From NCBI GenBank assembly GCA_016845365.1, contig JAERST010000007.1, positions 1 to 41,591 of the forward strand: a stretch of DNA of 41,591 bases, written 5' to 3'. The notes beneath the pieces are model-generated. The model made no database searches. It saw nothing but the letters and a program-made list of their open reading frames with translations, and was not told the origin of the DNA. The DNA comes from Methanobacteriota archaeon (GTDB lineage: Archaea; Thermoplasmatota; Poseidoniia; Poseidoniales; Thalassarchaeaceae). A program made the translations under genes and the position numbers. Below are positions 26,201 through 32,426 of this stretch, piece after piece (the stretch's first letter is position 1; every line of letters starts with the position of its first letter).

Positions 26201-26394
26201 CAGTAGGCTCCGACATATTCGCCGAAGACCGAGTGGCCGGGGCTCGTTGCAAATCGAGGCATCTCCTTCGCAGTCAATTCCTCTTTCTTGGTTGACTGTT
26301 CTTCCACTGCGAGATAGCCTGCTGCTGACATTGTCAACATCAGAAGTGCCATCGTCATAGAAGACAGTCGATTCAATTGCTGCGCTGTGGTCAT
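23227..26394 (-). CDS. Large membrane-anchored surface protein with thioredoxin, CARDB-like and cadherin-like domains
   Basis: The 1055-residue protein starts with a signal helix (MALLMLTMSAAGYLAVEE). A thioredoxin-like domain follows with CGPC at 66-69 (GAYWCGPCMGSATPSLANL) and a cis-Pro motif (SQGYPTFAFAD). A CARDB/Ig-like module comes next (DVGITGFDARNMNG, LELDVDIVNNGAEAY), then several cadherin/dystroglycan-like repeats marked by INNVNDAPAIDMG and VTVVNDLPLMWVD. One helix (about 958-982) anchors it, followed by a 68-residue cytoplasmic tail rich in Pro ending GLPAGWTMEQWNHYGEEYL. ATG 26394 is chosen because a TATA box lies 27 bp before it and the upstream 102 codons overlap the trmI start. 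The thioredoxin head could be reduced by the CcdA fusion at 4677. The function is not known; oxidoreductase or adhesion roles are inferred. Confidence 0.85.
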   Translation of the reverse strand: MTTAQQLNRLSSMTMALLMLTMSAAGYLAVEEQSTKKEELTAKEMPRFATSPGHSVFGEYVGAYWCGPCMGSATPSLANLKASNSEDFTYVSFFEGEQTGWPSDGPINRKDHVMANSQGYPTFAFADESSGSCYKVGSSGTNYYDTDFSAGGCMHADSTDFSMEMGVALDSAGEDVTTTLEIVYTGASDITVYVYGAITEKKGAEVYSDGTIPGHVFREWLLNSDDNGFTELTLTPNQAETLTWETPLSTVRAGGGYTQWENFWPVFALMDGEHSTWNEVYAAIDLDMGPLIDVGITGFDARNMNGNTGFVAGDTLELDVDIVNNGAEAYNDGGSIDIYHLAGGNEIHLGGISISQLAVGGTQSYSTTFDTSDVDLVPSGTSSFRARLSALTGDRVPTNDYADDLALHDMPPVPNRPSSVGAASVERGTPIQFESTALPNDLVDEMSTMTAVFEYTLADTENWDTAWISSIDMVGSGGNARYVHTVSPPMTAESGSYDVRMQWTDAGGQSSEWEVTEDAFELRNAMPKILTAGDDGYAGIPTVKVESVETVSIVGMIGDAETPLSSLTVESDDPEFISYDPLNLEITVKFDNIVFDSRGNPVAQGIFITLGDGEDFASGTLLFNVIENGQPRWSGVPTQSFDEGGSGSLSLTEFLSDTDDDGNPLSASGLILSVVSVSDESLMSAEINGQTLNVGSIDDDSFGMAEITVRASDGVKESDTVITFHINNVNDAPAIDMGENSNPIVQTGERLNIDILSMITDVDDPDEEIWITVSTFVPGALQYNPISGIATMSWTEAAEEMVTITAEDRHGASTAAIMTVTVVNDLPLMWVDASGYGDLAVTMDSTDYDSNPSVSIANVGALELSEIQVRWSVCNSITGICNDFGISHNLGPFIVLANSGEGLKVGDYVTLSVSAVDSNGFDRSTEDQFKAYATEPSDVVPEEPEPADDNEKKGSFTAMTAGIMAIGLLLAVALVLGLAIVLQRERRDGVGAEVYDYHSDYDYAAEPEPEPSPLNIPSPPPGMAPPLPPEGLPAGWTMEQWNHYGEEYLRRREQA

Positions 26395-26416
26395 CAATTT
26401 GGCGGCTTTTCGGCAG

Positions 26417-26426
26417 GGTATAATGA
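26417..26426 (-). promoter_or_regulatory. TATA box for the thioredoxin-headed surface protein
   Basis: TCATTATACC on the minus strand is centred 27 bp before ATG 26394, with no Shine-Dalgarno, so a leaderless transcript is likely. This supports the chosen start. Confidence 0.6.
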
Positions 26427-26541
26427 TACCCCACATAGGTTTGACTACGAAATACGACCCTAAAGGGTCGAGAAAACGAGTGAAATCGGCGGCGCTCGCA
26501 ATCGAAGGTATTGAAGCGGAATTGCTCCCGCATTGGCAATC

Positions 26542-27393
26542 ATGAGCGACTCGGACGGTACCGAACAGGGTGGTTTGGACGGCACCTCCGTCACCCCGGA
26601 TTGGGTGGCTCTGCGCGAAGACGACGGGCGGGCGTACCTTCTCAACCGAGCGGCTGGAGAAGTGAAAGTGAAGGGGCTCGGTCGCTTCGATGCTGGGCAA
26701 CTTTTGGAAGGCTTCTCAGTCGGCGACCGTATCACTGTCGGACAGAAGTCGTTGACGATTGTCGACGCGGCGCTGCCGGAGGCGCGCCGCAACATGAATC
26801 GAAGGGCTCAAACGATTGGAATCAAGGACTCTGGATTCCTCATTTCTTGGATGGGAATTGGGGTCGGAAGTCGCGTACTGGAAGGCGGTCACGGCTCTGC
26901 CGGACTCGCCATGCACTTGGCTAATGTGATGGGGTCCAAGGGTTGTTTGATCTCGGTTGAAAACCGTGCTGAACACGCAGAAGTCGGGCGCTCAAATATG
27001 GAGCGAATGAGTGAGTTCGCGCCCGAATTTCCCAACTGGCATTTGCTAGAAATGGACTTGTCTGAGGTGGCTGGCGAGGTCGCTGAAATCTGCGGAGAAC
27101 TCGATGCTGCAATCATCGATATGGCCGAGCCGTGGACGGTAGTTCCCGAGATTTCAGCCATAGTCAAAACGGGTGGTCGACTCGCCTGTTATTGTCCGAC
27201 GACCGCGCAACTCGAAAAATCCTGGAACGCGGTCGAAGAAGCCGGTCTAATCGTCGAATTTGCCGGCGAAATTGTCGAACGCCGCTGGTCGAAAGCAGGA
27301 CGAGGCGGCGTGCGCCCGGGCAATCAGCCGATGGGCCACACCGCCTTCCTCTTGCTCGCGGCCAAAATCGCGCCGAAACTCGATGAAAACTGA
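26542..27393 (+). CDS. trmI: tRNA (adenine-57/58-N1)-methyltransferase
   Basis: An SAM-dependent enzyme that makes 1-methyladenosine in the T loop of tRNA. An N-terminal beta domain (residues about 10-75: WVALREDDGRAYLLNR, VGDRITVGQKSLTIVD) precedes the Rossmann methyltransferase. The SAM loop is VGSRVLEGGHGSAGLAMHLA, the acidic ribose-binding residue is in LISVENRAEH, and IIDMAEPW is the catalytic-loop motif IxDMxxPW of this family. At 283 residues it has normal length. ATG 26542 is used; TTG 26533 is in frame upstream. It is divergent from the surface protein gene. Confidence 0.92.
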   Translation: MSDSDGTEQGGLDGTSVTPDWVALREDDGRAYLLNRAAGEVKVKGLGRFDAGQLLEGFSVGDRITVGQKSLTIVDAALPEARRNMNRRAQTIGIKDSGFLISWMGIGVGSRVLEGGHGSAGLAMHLANVMGSKGCLISVENRAEHAEVGRSNMERMSEFAPEFPNWHLLEMDLSEVAGEVAEICGELDAAIIDMAEPWTVVPEISAIVKTGGRLACYCPTTAQLEKSWNAVEEAGLIVEFAGEIVERRWSKAGRGGVRPGNQPMGHTAFLLLAAKIAPKLDEN

Positions 27394-27403
27394 CTTCGGA
27401 TCG

Positions 27404-27492
27404 CCTCTCGCAGAGAGCGCAGCGGTCGCAGCGGCAGAGCACGCTGCCCGCCCACCACCAACCATTCCTCACACGGAGCACACGAGGCACAC
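27404..27492 (+). repeat. 89-bp direct repeat, copy 1
   Basis: It is about 91% identical (8 mismatches by eye, no gaps) to 28654-28742 in the same orientation. It starts CCTCTCGCAGAGAGCGC and ends with AGCACACGAGGCACAC. It sits 10 bp after the trmI stop. The two copies bracket the aldo/keto reductase gene. Confidence 0.85.
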
Positions 27493-27520
27493 GGCCTGAG
27501 ATTGCCTCTCGGTGCACAAC

Positions 27521-28588
27521 TTAGAGAGTCTTGATTTGGCGACTTCCAGCCCCACCCGGGCCAATCCAATCATCCGGTTTGTTCCCGAGAATCTGCTCAA
27601 GAATCTCCATCTCACCATCGGTCAGCTCCTTCGCCAAATCGATGCAAGCCAGATTCTCCCGCAATTGCTCAGCGGTAGTCGCCCCAACCAAAATCGTCGA
27701 AACATTCTGATTTTTCAAGCACCACGCCAGCGCCAACTGCGCTGGCGTGCAACCCTTCTTCTCAGCAAAAGTCACCAAGCCGCGAACAATCTCAAATTCG
27801 CCACGCGCGCGACGCTCCTCAAGATCCTCAAGCAACCAATCATAGCCACTCTGCGTCGGCCGCGAATCCTCCGGAATCCCATCCAAATATTTCCCTGTCA
27901 AGAAACCAGAGCGCAGCGGACTCCAAATCGTCGTCCCAAGCGAATAAGGCGGCCGGTAAAGAGGAAAATACTCCTCCTCAAATCGCTGACGATGAAGCAT
28001 ATTGTACTGCGCCTGTTCAAACTGAGGAGGCTCGAGGCCTTCCATCCTCGCTATCCAAAAGGCCTCGGTAATCTGCTGAGCAGACCATTCACTCGTACCC
28101 CACGCGGTAGCACTCCCGTTGCGGATCAGGTCGGTCATTGCACGAACCACCGTAGCGGTCGGAGTCAGAGGGTCAGGGCGGTGAGCGAAGACCATGTCAA
28201 CATAATCCAACTGCAAACGCTGCAGGCACTTATCCATCCCCTCACGACAATGCTTCACCGAAAGTCCGGACTCGTTCACACCCGGTCCTCCCCAGTAGAT
28301 TTTCGTGGTAATCACCAATTCTGAGCGGCGCCAGAGATCTGGTTCTTCATGCTGCAATTGTTTGAGGGCGGCGCCGAAAATTCGTTCCGCCTCGCCGTTG
28401 GGATTGCCGTATGCCTCGGCGTGGTCAAAACAGTTGACTCCAGACTCGCGCGCGATGCGCATCAATTCCTTCGCGGTTTCGACTCCGGCGTCACCCGAAA
28501 GTCGCTCTTTGACGCCGTAAGTCGCCCAAAATCCGTACGAAAGCACCGATACCTGAATGCCAGTATTTCCCATCATCCGGTAGTACAT
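27521..28588 (-). CDS. Aldo/keto reductase, Kv-beta-like
   Basis: An NADPH-dependent TIM-barrel oxidoreductase of 355 residues. The family start is MYYRMMGNTGIQVSVLSYG. The catalytic tetrad is in place: Asp and Tyr in FDHAEAYG, Lys in ITTKIYWGG, His in MVFAHRPD. The C-terminal cofactor part ILVGATTAEQLREN is also typical. The W-G after the Lys resembles potassium-channel beta subunits and YghZ-type reductases acting on aldehydes such as methylglyoxal. ATG 28588 is chosen by likeness to family N-termini; ATG 28603 and GTG 28621 are upstream. The gene is bracketed by 89-bp direct repeats. Confidence 0.92.
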   Translation of the reverse strand: MYYRMMGNTGIQVSVLSYGFWATYGVKERLSGDAGVETAKELMRIARESGVNCFDHAEAYGNPNGEAERIFGAALKQLQHEEPDLWRRSELVITTKIYWGGPGVNESGLSVKHCREGMDKCLQRLQLDYVDMVFAHRPDPLTPTATVVRAMTDLIRNGSATAWGTSEWSAQQITEAFWIARMEGLEPPQFEQAQYNMLHRQRFEEEYFPLYRPPYSLGTTIWSPLRSGFLTGKYLDGIPEDSRPTQSGYDWLLEDLEERRARGEFEIVRGLVTFAEKKGCTPAQLALAWCLKNQNVSTILVGATTAEQLRENLACIDLAKELTDGEMEILEQILGNKPDDWIGPGGAGSRQIKTL

Positions 28589-28653
28589 GTACTCGTGGTC
28601 CATGCTTCGCCAAAGGCGCACGAGTACTCAAGCATTGGCCCGGTATACGGGCA

Positions 28654-28742
28654 CCTCTCGCAGAGAGCGCTGCGGACGCAGTCGCAAAGCACGCTGCCCG
28701 CCCACCACCAAACATACCTCACACGGAGCACACGAAGCACAC
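28654..28742 (+). repeat. 89-bp direct repeat, copy 2
   Basis: The partner of 27404-27492, starting CCTCTCGCAGAGAGCGC and ending AGCACACGAAGCACAC, 65 bp upstream of the aldo/keto reductase start and 88 bp before the ABM gene. The TCGTGTGCTCCGTGTG-like core (minus strand) resembles short intergenic repeats seen in many environmental genomes. Confidence 0.85.
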
Positions 28743-28830
28743 AGTATGACAATGCTCAGTGCTCGCCAGGTACCGAGAATTCTCAGAATCGATAACGAGG
28801 TTGAAATGCCGAAGAGATTCTCCTGAATCC

Positions 28831-29142
28831 ATGATAGTAACCGTGTTTCGCTCGCGACTCTCAGAAAATGCGGGCGAGGAATATCAAGAAATGGCAGAAC
28901 AAATGAGCGAATTAGCCCAGACGATGCCCGGATACATTTCGCACAAAACTTTCGCAGCAGAAGATGGCGAACGAGTCACCATCGTCGAGTTTGAATCGAT
29001 GGAGGGCCAGAGGGAGTGGAGTCGAAATTCCGAGCATGGAAAAGCCAAGAAATTAGGCAAAGAGAAATTTTACTCAGAATACAAAATACAAATCTGCGAG
29101 GTAATCAGACAGGCTTCTGGCGGCCAATCGCCAGGAATGTGA
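28831..29142 (+). CDS. Antibiotic biosynthesis monooxygenase (ABM) domain protein
   Basis: A 103-residue single-domain dimeric alpha+beta barrel. The pattern is typical: MIVTVFRSRLSENAGEEYQE, TMPGYISHKTFAAEDGERV, IVEFESMEGQREWSRNSEH. Members include quinol and haem monooxygenases and stress proteins; the substrate cannot be named. No haem- or metal-binding signature is apparent. ATG 28831 begins the first strand. aspS follows within about 50 bp on the same strand and may be cotranscribed. Confidence 0.85.
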   Translation: MIVTVFRSRLSENAGEEYQEMAEQMSELAQTMPGYISHKTFAAEDGERVTIVEFESMEGQREWSRNSEHGKAKKLGKEKFYSEYKIQICEVIRQASGGQSPGM

Positions 29143-29191
29143 AGGCTGATTCGTGATTTCATTCATTAACGAAGAATCCCGCGCCACGAAC

Positions 29192-30601
29192 ATGAGGGAC
29201 AGCAGCGAGTGGCACCCAACAGCATTTCGCACGCACACGATCGGCCAGATTGTGAGTGACGGCGCCGATCTCATCGGTGAGCAAGTCACCATCGCAGGCT
29301 ACGCAGAAACCGTCCGCGGACGCGGCGCAATCGCCTTCGTCATGCTGCGCGATGGCACCGGCCACATCCAAGCCTTCCTCAAGAAGGACAATATGGACGA
29401 AGAAGCATTCACTGCGGTCCAATCAGCATCCCGAGAATCGACCATTCAAGTCAGCGGAACGGTAGCCCAGAAGCGACCGCCGAAGGTCCCCGAGGGTGCG
29501 CCAACGCCGCCCCCAGAATACGAGGTCAACGTGACCGCAGCAAACATCCTCTCGGCGGCGGCAACTCCACTTCCAGTCGGAATCACTGACGATGTCAACG
29601 TGGGACTAGACATCCGCCTCGACAACCGCCACCTCGACCTGCGCAGAGCCCATGTGAATGCAATGTTCCAACTCCGCAGCAAGGTCCTGCAATACGGGCG
29701 CGACCACCTAATCGGCGAGGGATTCAATGAAATGAACTCGCCAAAAATAATCGCTAGCGCAAGCGAAGGCGGAACCAATCTCTTCCCGATGATGTACTTC
29801 GACACACCAGCTTTCCTCAGCCAGTCGCCTCAACTCTACAAGCAACTCGCAGTTCTCGGCGGTCTCGAACGCGTCTTCGAAATAGGTCCCGCATTCCGCG
29901 CCGAGAAGCACGATACTTACCGTCACCTGAACGAATTCATCTCCTTCGATATCGAGGGGGCGTGGATGAACGACGAGGACGTTATGGGTGTGCAGGAGCG
30001 CATGATCCACCACATCTGGAGTCAGGTTGCGGCCAACGACCTACACCTCTTCGATAGCATAAACGCATACCGCGAAAGCCAGGGCCAAGAACCGGTCACG
30101 GTCGAAATTCCAAGCCTCCCCTTCCCCCGCATCGCGTACTGTGAAGCGATTGAGATTGTGCAGAATGGCGGCGGCGAGATTGAGTGGGGGGATGATATTG
30201 AGAGTCATCACTGCGATATTATCGCCGCCGAGTACCCTGGATTCCACTTTTTGCCGCGCTGGCCGATGTCGATGAAGCCGTTCTATATCTATCACGATGA
30301 GTCTGAGAAGGGCTCGACTGGAGGCCAGCTGTCGCGCGGATTTGATTTGAATTACGGGCGCGACGAGATGACTAGTGGTGGACAGCGAGAACATCGAGTG
30401 GATGTTCTCGAGCAAAATCTGCGAGATATGGATTTGGATCCCGCAGATTTCACTTTCTACACAGATGGATTCCGCTACGGCGCGCCTCCGCACGCCGGAT
30501 GGGGATTGGGTGTTGCGAGACTTCTGATGATTCTCACCGGCGCAGGGAACGTCCGAGAAGTCGTCCTATTCCCACGCGACCGTTCTCGCGTGACTCCCTG
30601 A
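29192..30601 (+). CDS. aspS: Aspartyl-tRNA synthetase, archaeal type
   Basis: A class IIb synthetase of 469 residues. The N-terminal OB fold (GEQVTIAGYAETVRGRG, VMLRDGTGHIQAF) binds the anticodon. The catalytic domain has LDNRHLDLRR, QSPQLYKQ, motif 2 (EIGPAFRAEKHDTYRHLNE) and motif 3 (GWGLGVARLLMIL, ending VVLFPRDRSRVTP). The protein lacks the bacterial insertion domain, so it is the archaeal/eukaryotic form. Whether it charges only tRNA-Asp or also tRNA-Asn cannot be settled by eye. ATG 29192 is preferred over GTG 29153. The stop is followed by a small perfect hairpin. Confidence 0.93.
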   Translation: MRDSSEWHPTAFRTHTIGQIVSDGADLIGEQVTIAGYAETVRGRGAIAFVMLRDGTGHIQAFLKKDNMDEEAFTAVQSASRESTIQVSGTVAQKRPPKVPEGAPTPPPEYEVNVTAANILSAAATPLPVGITDDVNVGLDIRLDNRHLDLRRAHVNAMFQLRSKVLQYGRDHLIGEGFNEMNSPKIIASASEGGTNLFPMMYFDTPAFLSQSPQLYKQLAVLGGLERVFEIGPAFRAEKHDTYRHLNEFISFDIEGAWMNDEDVMGVQERMIHHIWSQVAANDLHLFDSINAYRESQGQEPVTVEIPSLPFPRIAYCEAIEIVQNGGGEIEWGDDIESHHCDIIAAEYPGFHFLPRWPMSMKPFYIYHDESEKGSTGGQLSRGFDLNYGRDEMTSGGQREHRVDVLEQNLRDMDLDPADFTFYTDGFRYGAPPHAGWGLGVARLLMILTGAGNVREVVLFPRDRSRVTP

Positions 30602-30618
30602 CCGCATTCGCATTACTC

Positions 30619-30634
30619 CCTGACAAGTGTCAGG
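30619..30634 (+). terminator. Hairpin after aspS
   Basis: A perfect 7-bp inverted repeat (CCTGACA-AG-TGTCAGG) begins 17 bp after the aspS stop. It lacks a T-run, so termination is a weak inference. Confidence 0.35.
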
Positions 30635-30710
30635 TCGTTCTGCTCATGCGGGCAGTCTCAACATCGATTGAATGTGGGCCTTGCCTCGTTGTTCATTTGG
30701 TCGCGCGCAC

Positions 30711-30785
30711 AGTTACTGTAACGCCCGGTTCCCAGGAAAAAACAAGGAGCGTTTTCATTCGGTCGGCGCAGATGCGCCGACCGAA
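30711..30785 (+). repeat. Duplicated intergenic element, copy B, with GC hairpin
   Basis: The plus strand carries AGTT, ACTGTAACG, GGTTCCCAGGAAAA and AAGGAGCGTTT in order, matching copy A at 15380-15421. A perfect 12-bp hairpin TTCGGTCGGCGC-AGAT-GCGCCGACCGAA follows at 30758-30785. It lies in the region before the formyltransferase operon and may be part of its 5' leader. Confidence 0.55.
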
Positions 30786-30803
30786 AAGAACGGGTATGTA
30801 TGA

Positions 30804-30824
30804 CCCTCTCCGAGGCCGAGAGGG
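30804..30824 (+). promoter_or_regulatory. Hairpin covering the ribosome binding site of the formyltransferase gene
   Basis: CCCTCTC (30804-30810) pairs perfectly with GAGAGGG (30818-30824), leaving a 7-base loop. GAGAGGG is also the only Shine-Dalgarno-like sequence for ATG 30831, 6 bp away, so folding would hide it. Translational control is inferred. Confidence 0.5.
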
Positions 30825-30830
30825 AACGCT

Positions 30831-31571
30831 ATGAAGACTCGGCCGAGGTTTGCTTATCTGCTACTGAAAGAGCACCCATACGGCCGAGAAATGCTCCGCC
30901 AAATCCTCTCAGAAGGCTTCGTTCCAACGATCATCATCACCGAAGATTCGGCAATAGCCGACGAGGAGCGCAAGAAGTTCCTCAAGCGCATCGAGGGCAA
31001 CGATATCGCCCCAACAATCGAGGCGCAGTTAGCCGATTTGGCAGCAGAAGGCACCGAAGTCCCACACATCGAAGTCCCCATCCACAACTCAGAGCACGTG
31101 ATGCCGCACATCCAAGAAATCGACCTCGACCTCATCGTTTTCGGCGGCACGAGAATCATCCGCGGAGAAATACTCGACCACCCCGCGGATGGAGTCATCA
31201 ATTCCCACCCAGGATTGCTTCCTGATTGCCGTGGCAGCGCGAGTCCGGCCTGGTCGGTGTACCACGATATTCCGATCGGTTCGTCCACCCATTTTTGCGA
31301 TAACGGCATAGACACGGGCGAGTTGCTTCTGCGTCGCGAAGTTCCGGTCAAACGCGGAATGACCTACGAAGACCTCTGCTACGAAACGCTGGTTCTGGCT
31401 GGAATCCTGATGAAAGAAGCACTGATGGCTTACCAAGGCGGGCGCTGGGATGAGATGCGACACCCTCAGGGCGAAAGCGAGAATCCGACTTTCCGCAACG
31501 CGGGACCGGTGATTCTCGAGGTTGTTGACCGCAAACTTGCTGAACAGACTTATGCGCATTATGTCGATTGA
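30831..31571 (+). CDS. Formyltransferase family protein (Fmt/GART-like)
   Basis: A 246-residue 10-formyl-tetrahydrofolate-type formyltransferase domain. The catalytic triad is present: GVINSHPGLLPDCRG (Asn124, His126) and CDNGIDTGELL (Asp161). The C-terminal domain of methionyl-tRNA formyltransferase is missing, and archaea do not start with formyl-methionine, so a small amine or sugar-amine acceptor is more likely. It leads an operon with an SDR (20 bp later), a flavin oxidoreductase and an asparaginase II. The start ATG 30831 follows a Shine-Dalgarno held in a hairpin. The true substrate is unknown. Confidence 0.85.
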   Translation: MKTRPRFAYLLLKEHPYGREMLRQILSEGFVPTIIITEDSAIADEERKKFLKRIEGNDIAPTIEAQLADLAAEGTEVPHIEVPIHNSEHVMPHIQEIDLDLIVFGGTRIIRGEILDHPADGVINSHPGLLPDCRGSASPAWSVYHDIPIGSSTHFCDNGIDTGELLLRREVPVKRGMTYEDLCYETLVLAGILMKEALMAYQGGRWDEMRHPQGESENPTFRNAGPVILEVVDRKLAEQTYAHYVD

Positions 31572-31591
31572 ACAATTGAGGAGGAAGATGA

Positions 31592-32389
31592 ATGACTGGA
31601 CTTGCTGGAGATGAATTTCCTTTTGCTGAGAATGTGCTTGCTGGCCGGACTGCTCTTGTTTGCGGGGCCAGCAAGGGGATTGGCCGCGCGTCGGCACTGA
31701 TGTTGGCTCGCGCAGGGGCTCGAGTGATCGCTTGTGCGCGCTCGGCCGAAGATTTGGAGAGCTTGCTCGGTGAGATGCACGGTTCAGGACATGAGATTCT
31801 TGTTCTGGATTTGGAGGATGTCGAGGCCGTTCGAGAGGCTGTACTCGGCCTCGGCATGGTCGAGATTGTCATCAATAATGCCGGTGGTCCTCCTGGAGGT
31901 CCGCTTCTTGGCAACAAACTCGATGAGTTCGACGGTCCCTTCGCACGTCACCTACACGCCGCTCACACGATTGCTCAGATTCTTGCACCCAGAATGGAAG
32001 AATTGGGTTATGGGCGCTTTGTGAACATCATTTCGACCTCGGTTCGCGAGCCGATTGACAATATCGGATTGTCGAATACGCTGCGTGGGGCAATGGCATC
32101 TTGGTCGAAGTCGCTCTCACGCGAATTAGCTCCTTGCATCACCATCAACAATATTCTACCCGGCTTCACCGATACCGACCGACTCGGCTCTTTGGCCGGT
32201 TCTATCTCGGACAAGACTGGCAAGTCGGTCGACGAGGTTCGCACCGCTTGGATGGATTCTGTTCCGATTCAGCGGCTGATTGACCCGCTTGAGACCGCAG
32301 CCGCTGTCACCTATCTCTGCCTACCATCTTCGAGCGCAATCCGTGGAGTTTCACTAGCCGTCGACGGCGGCAGAATGCGCTCGATTTGA
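31592..32389 (+). CDS. Atypical short-chain dehydrogenase/reductase without the classical Tyr-Lys pair
   Basis: A 265-residue Rossmann protein with the cofactor loop CGASKGIGRAS and NNAGGPPGG, as in 3-oxoacyl-ACP reductases. The usual YxxxK is not found: after the catalytic-Ser region IISTS the sequence is NIGLSNTLRGAMASWSKSL. A set of SDRs annotated BKR-like has this LSNxLR arrangement. It may bind NAD(P) without standard reductase chemistry or use other residues. The C-terminus (SSSAIRGVSLAVDGGRMRSI) is normal. A GGAGG site precedes ATG 31592. It is the second gene of the formyltransferase operon. Confidence 0.88.
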   Translation: MTGLAGDEFPFAENVLAGRTALVCGASKGIGRASALMLARAGARVIACARSAEDLESLLGEMHGSGHEILVLDLEDVEAVREAVLGLGMVEIVINNAGGPPGGPLLGNKLDEFDGPFARHLHAAHTIAQILAPRMEELGYGRFVNIISTSVREPIDNIGLSNTLRGAMASWSKSLSRELAPCITINNILPGFTDTDRLGSLAGSISDKTGKSVDEVRTAWMDSVPIQRLIDPLETAAAVTYLCLPSSSAIRGVSLAVDGGRMRSI

Positions 32390-32426
32390 AGCACGATTTG
32401 AGAGCCAGAATCAGGGATTGATTTCG

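Noticed and set aside
27247-28715. Matching short peptides (GGGRAAC...AALSARG) readable from both 89-bp repeats
   Set aside because: They arise from the DNA repeat itself, the frames differ around it, and they overlap real genes antisense.
30831-31571. Methionyl-tRNA formyltransferase
   Set aside because: The Fmt C-terminal tRNA-binding domain is absent and the rest of the window points to an archaeon, where initiator Met is not formylated.
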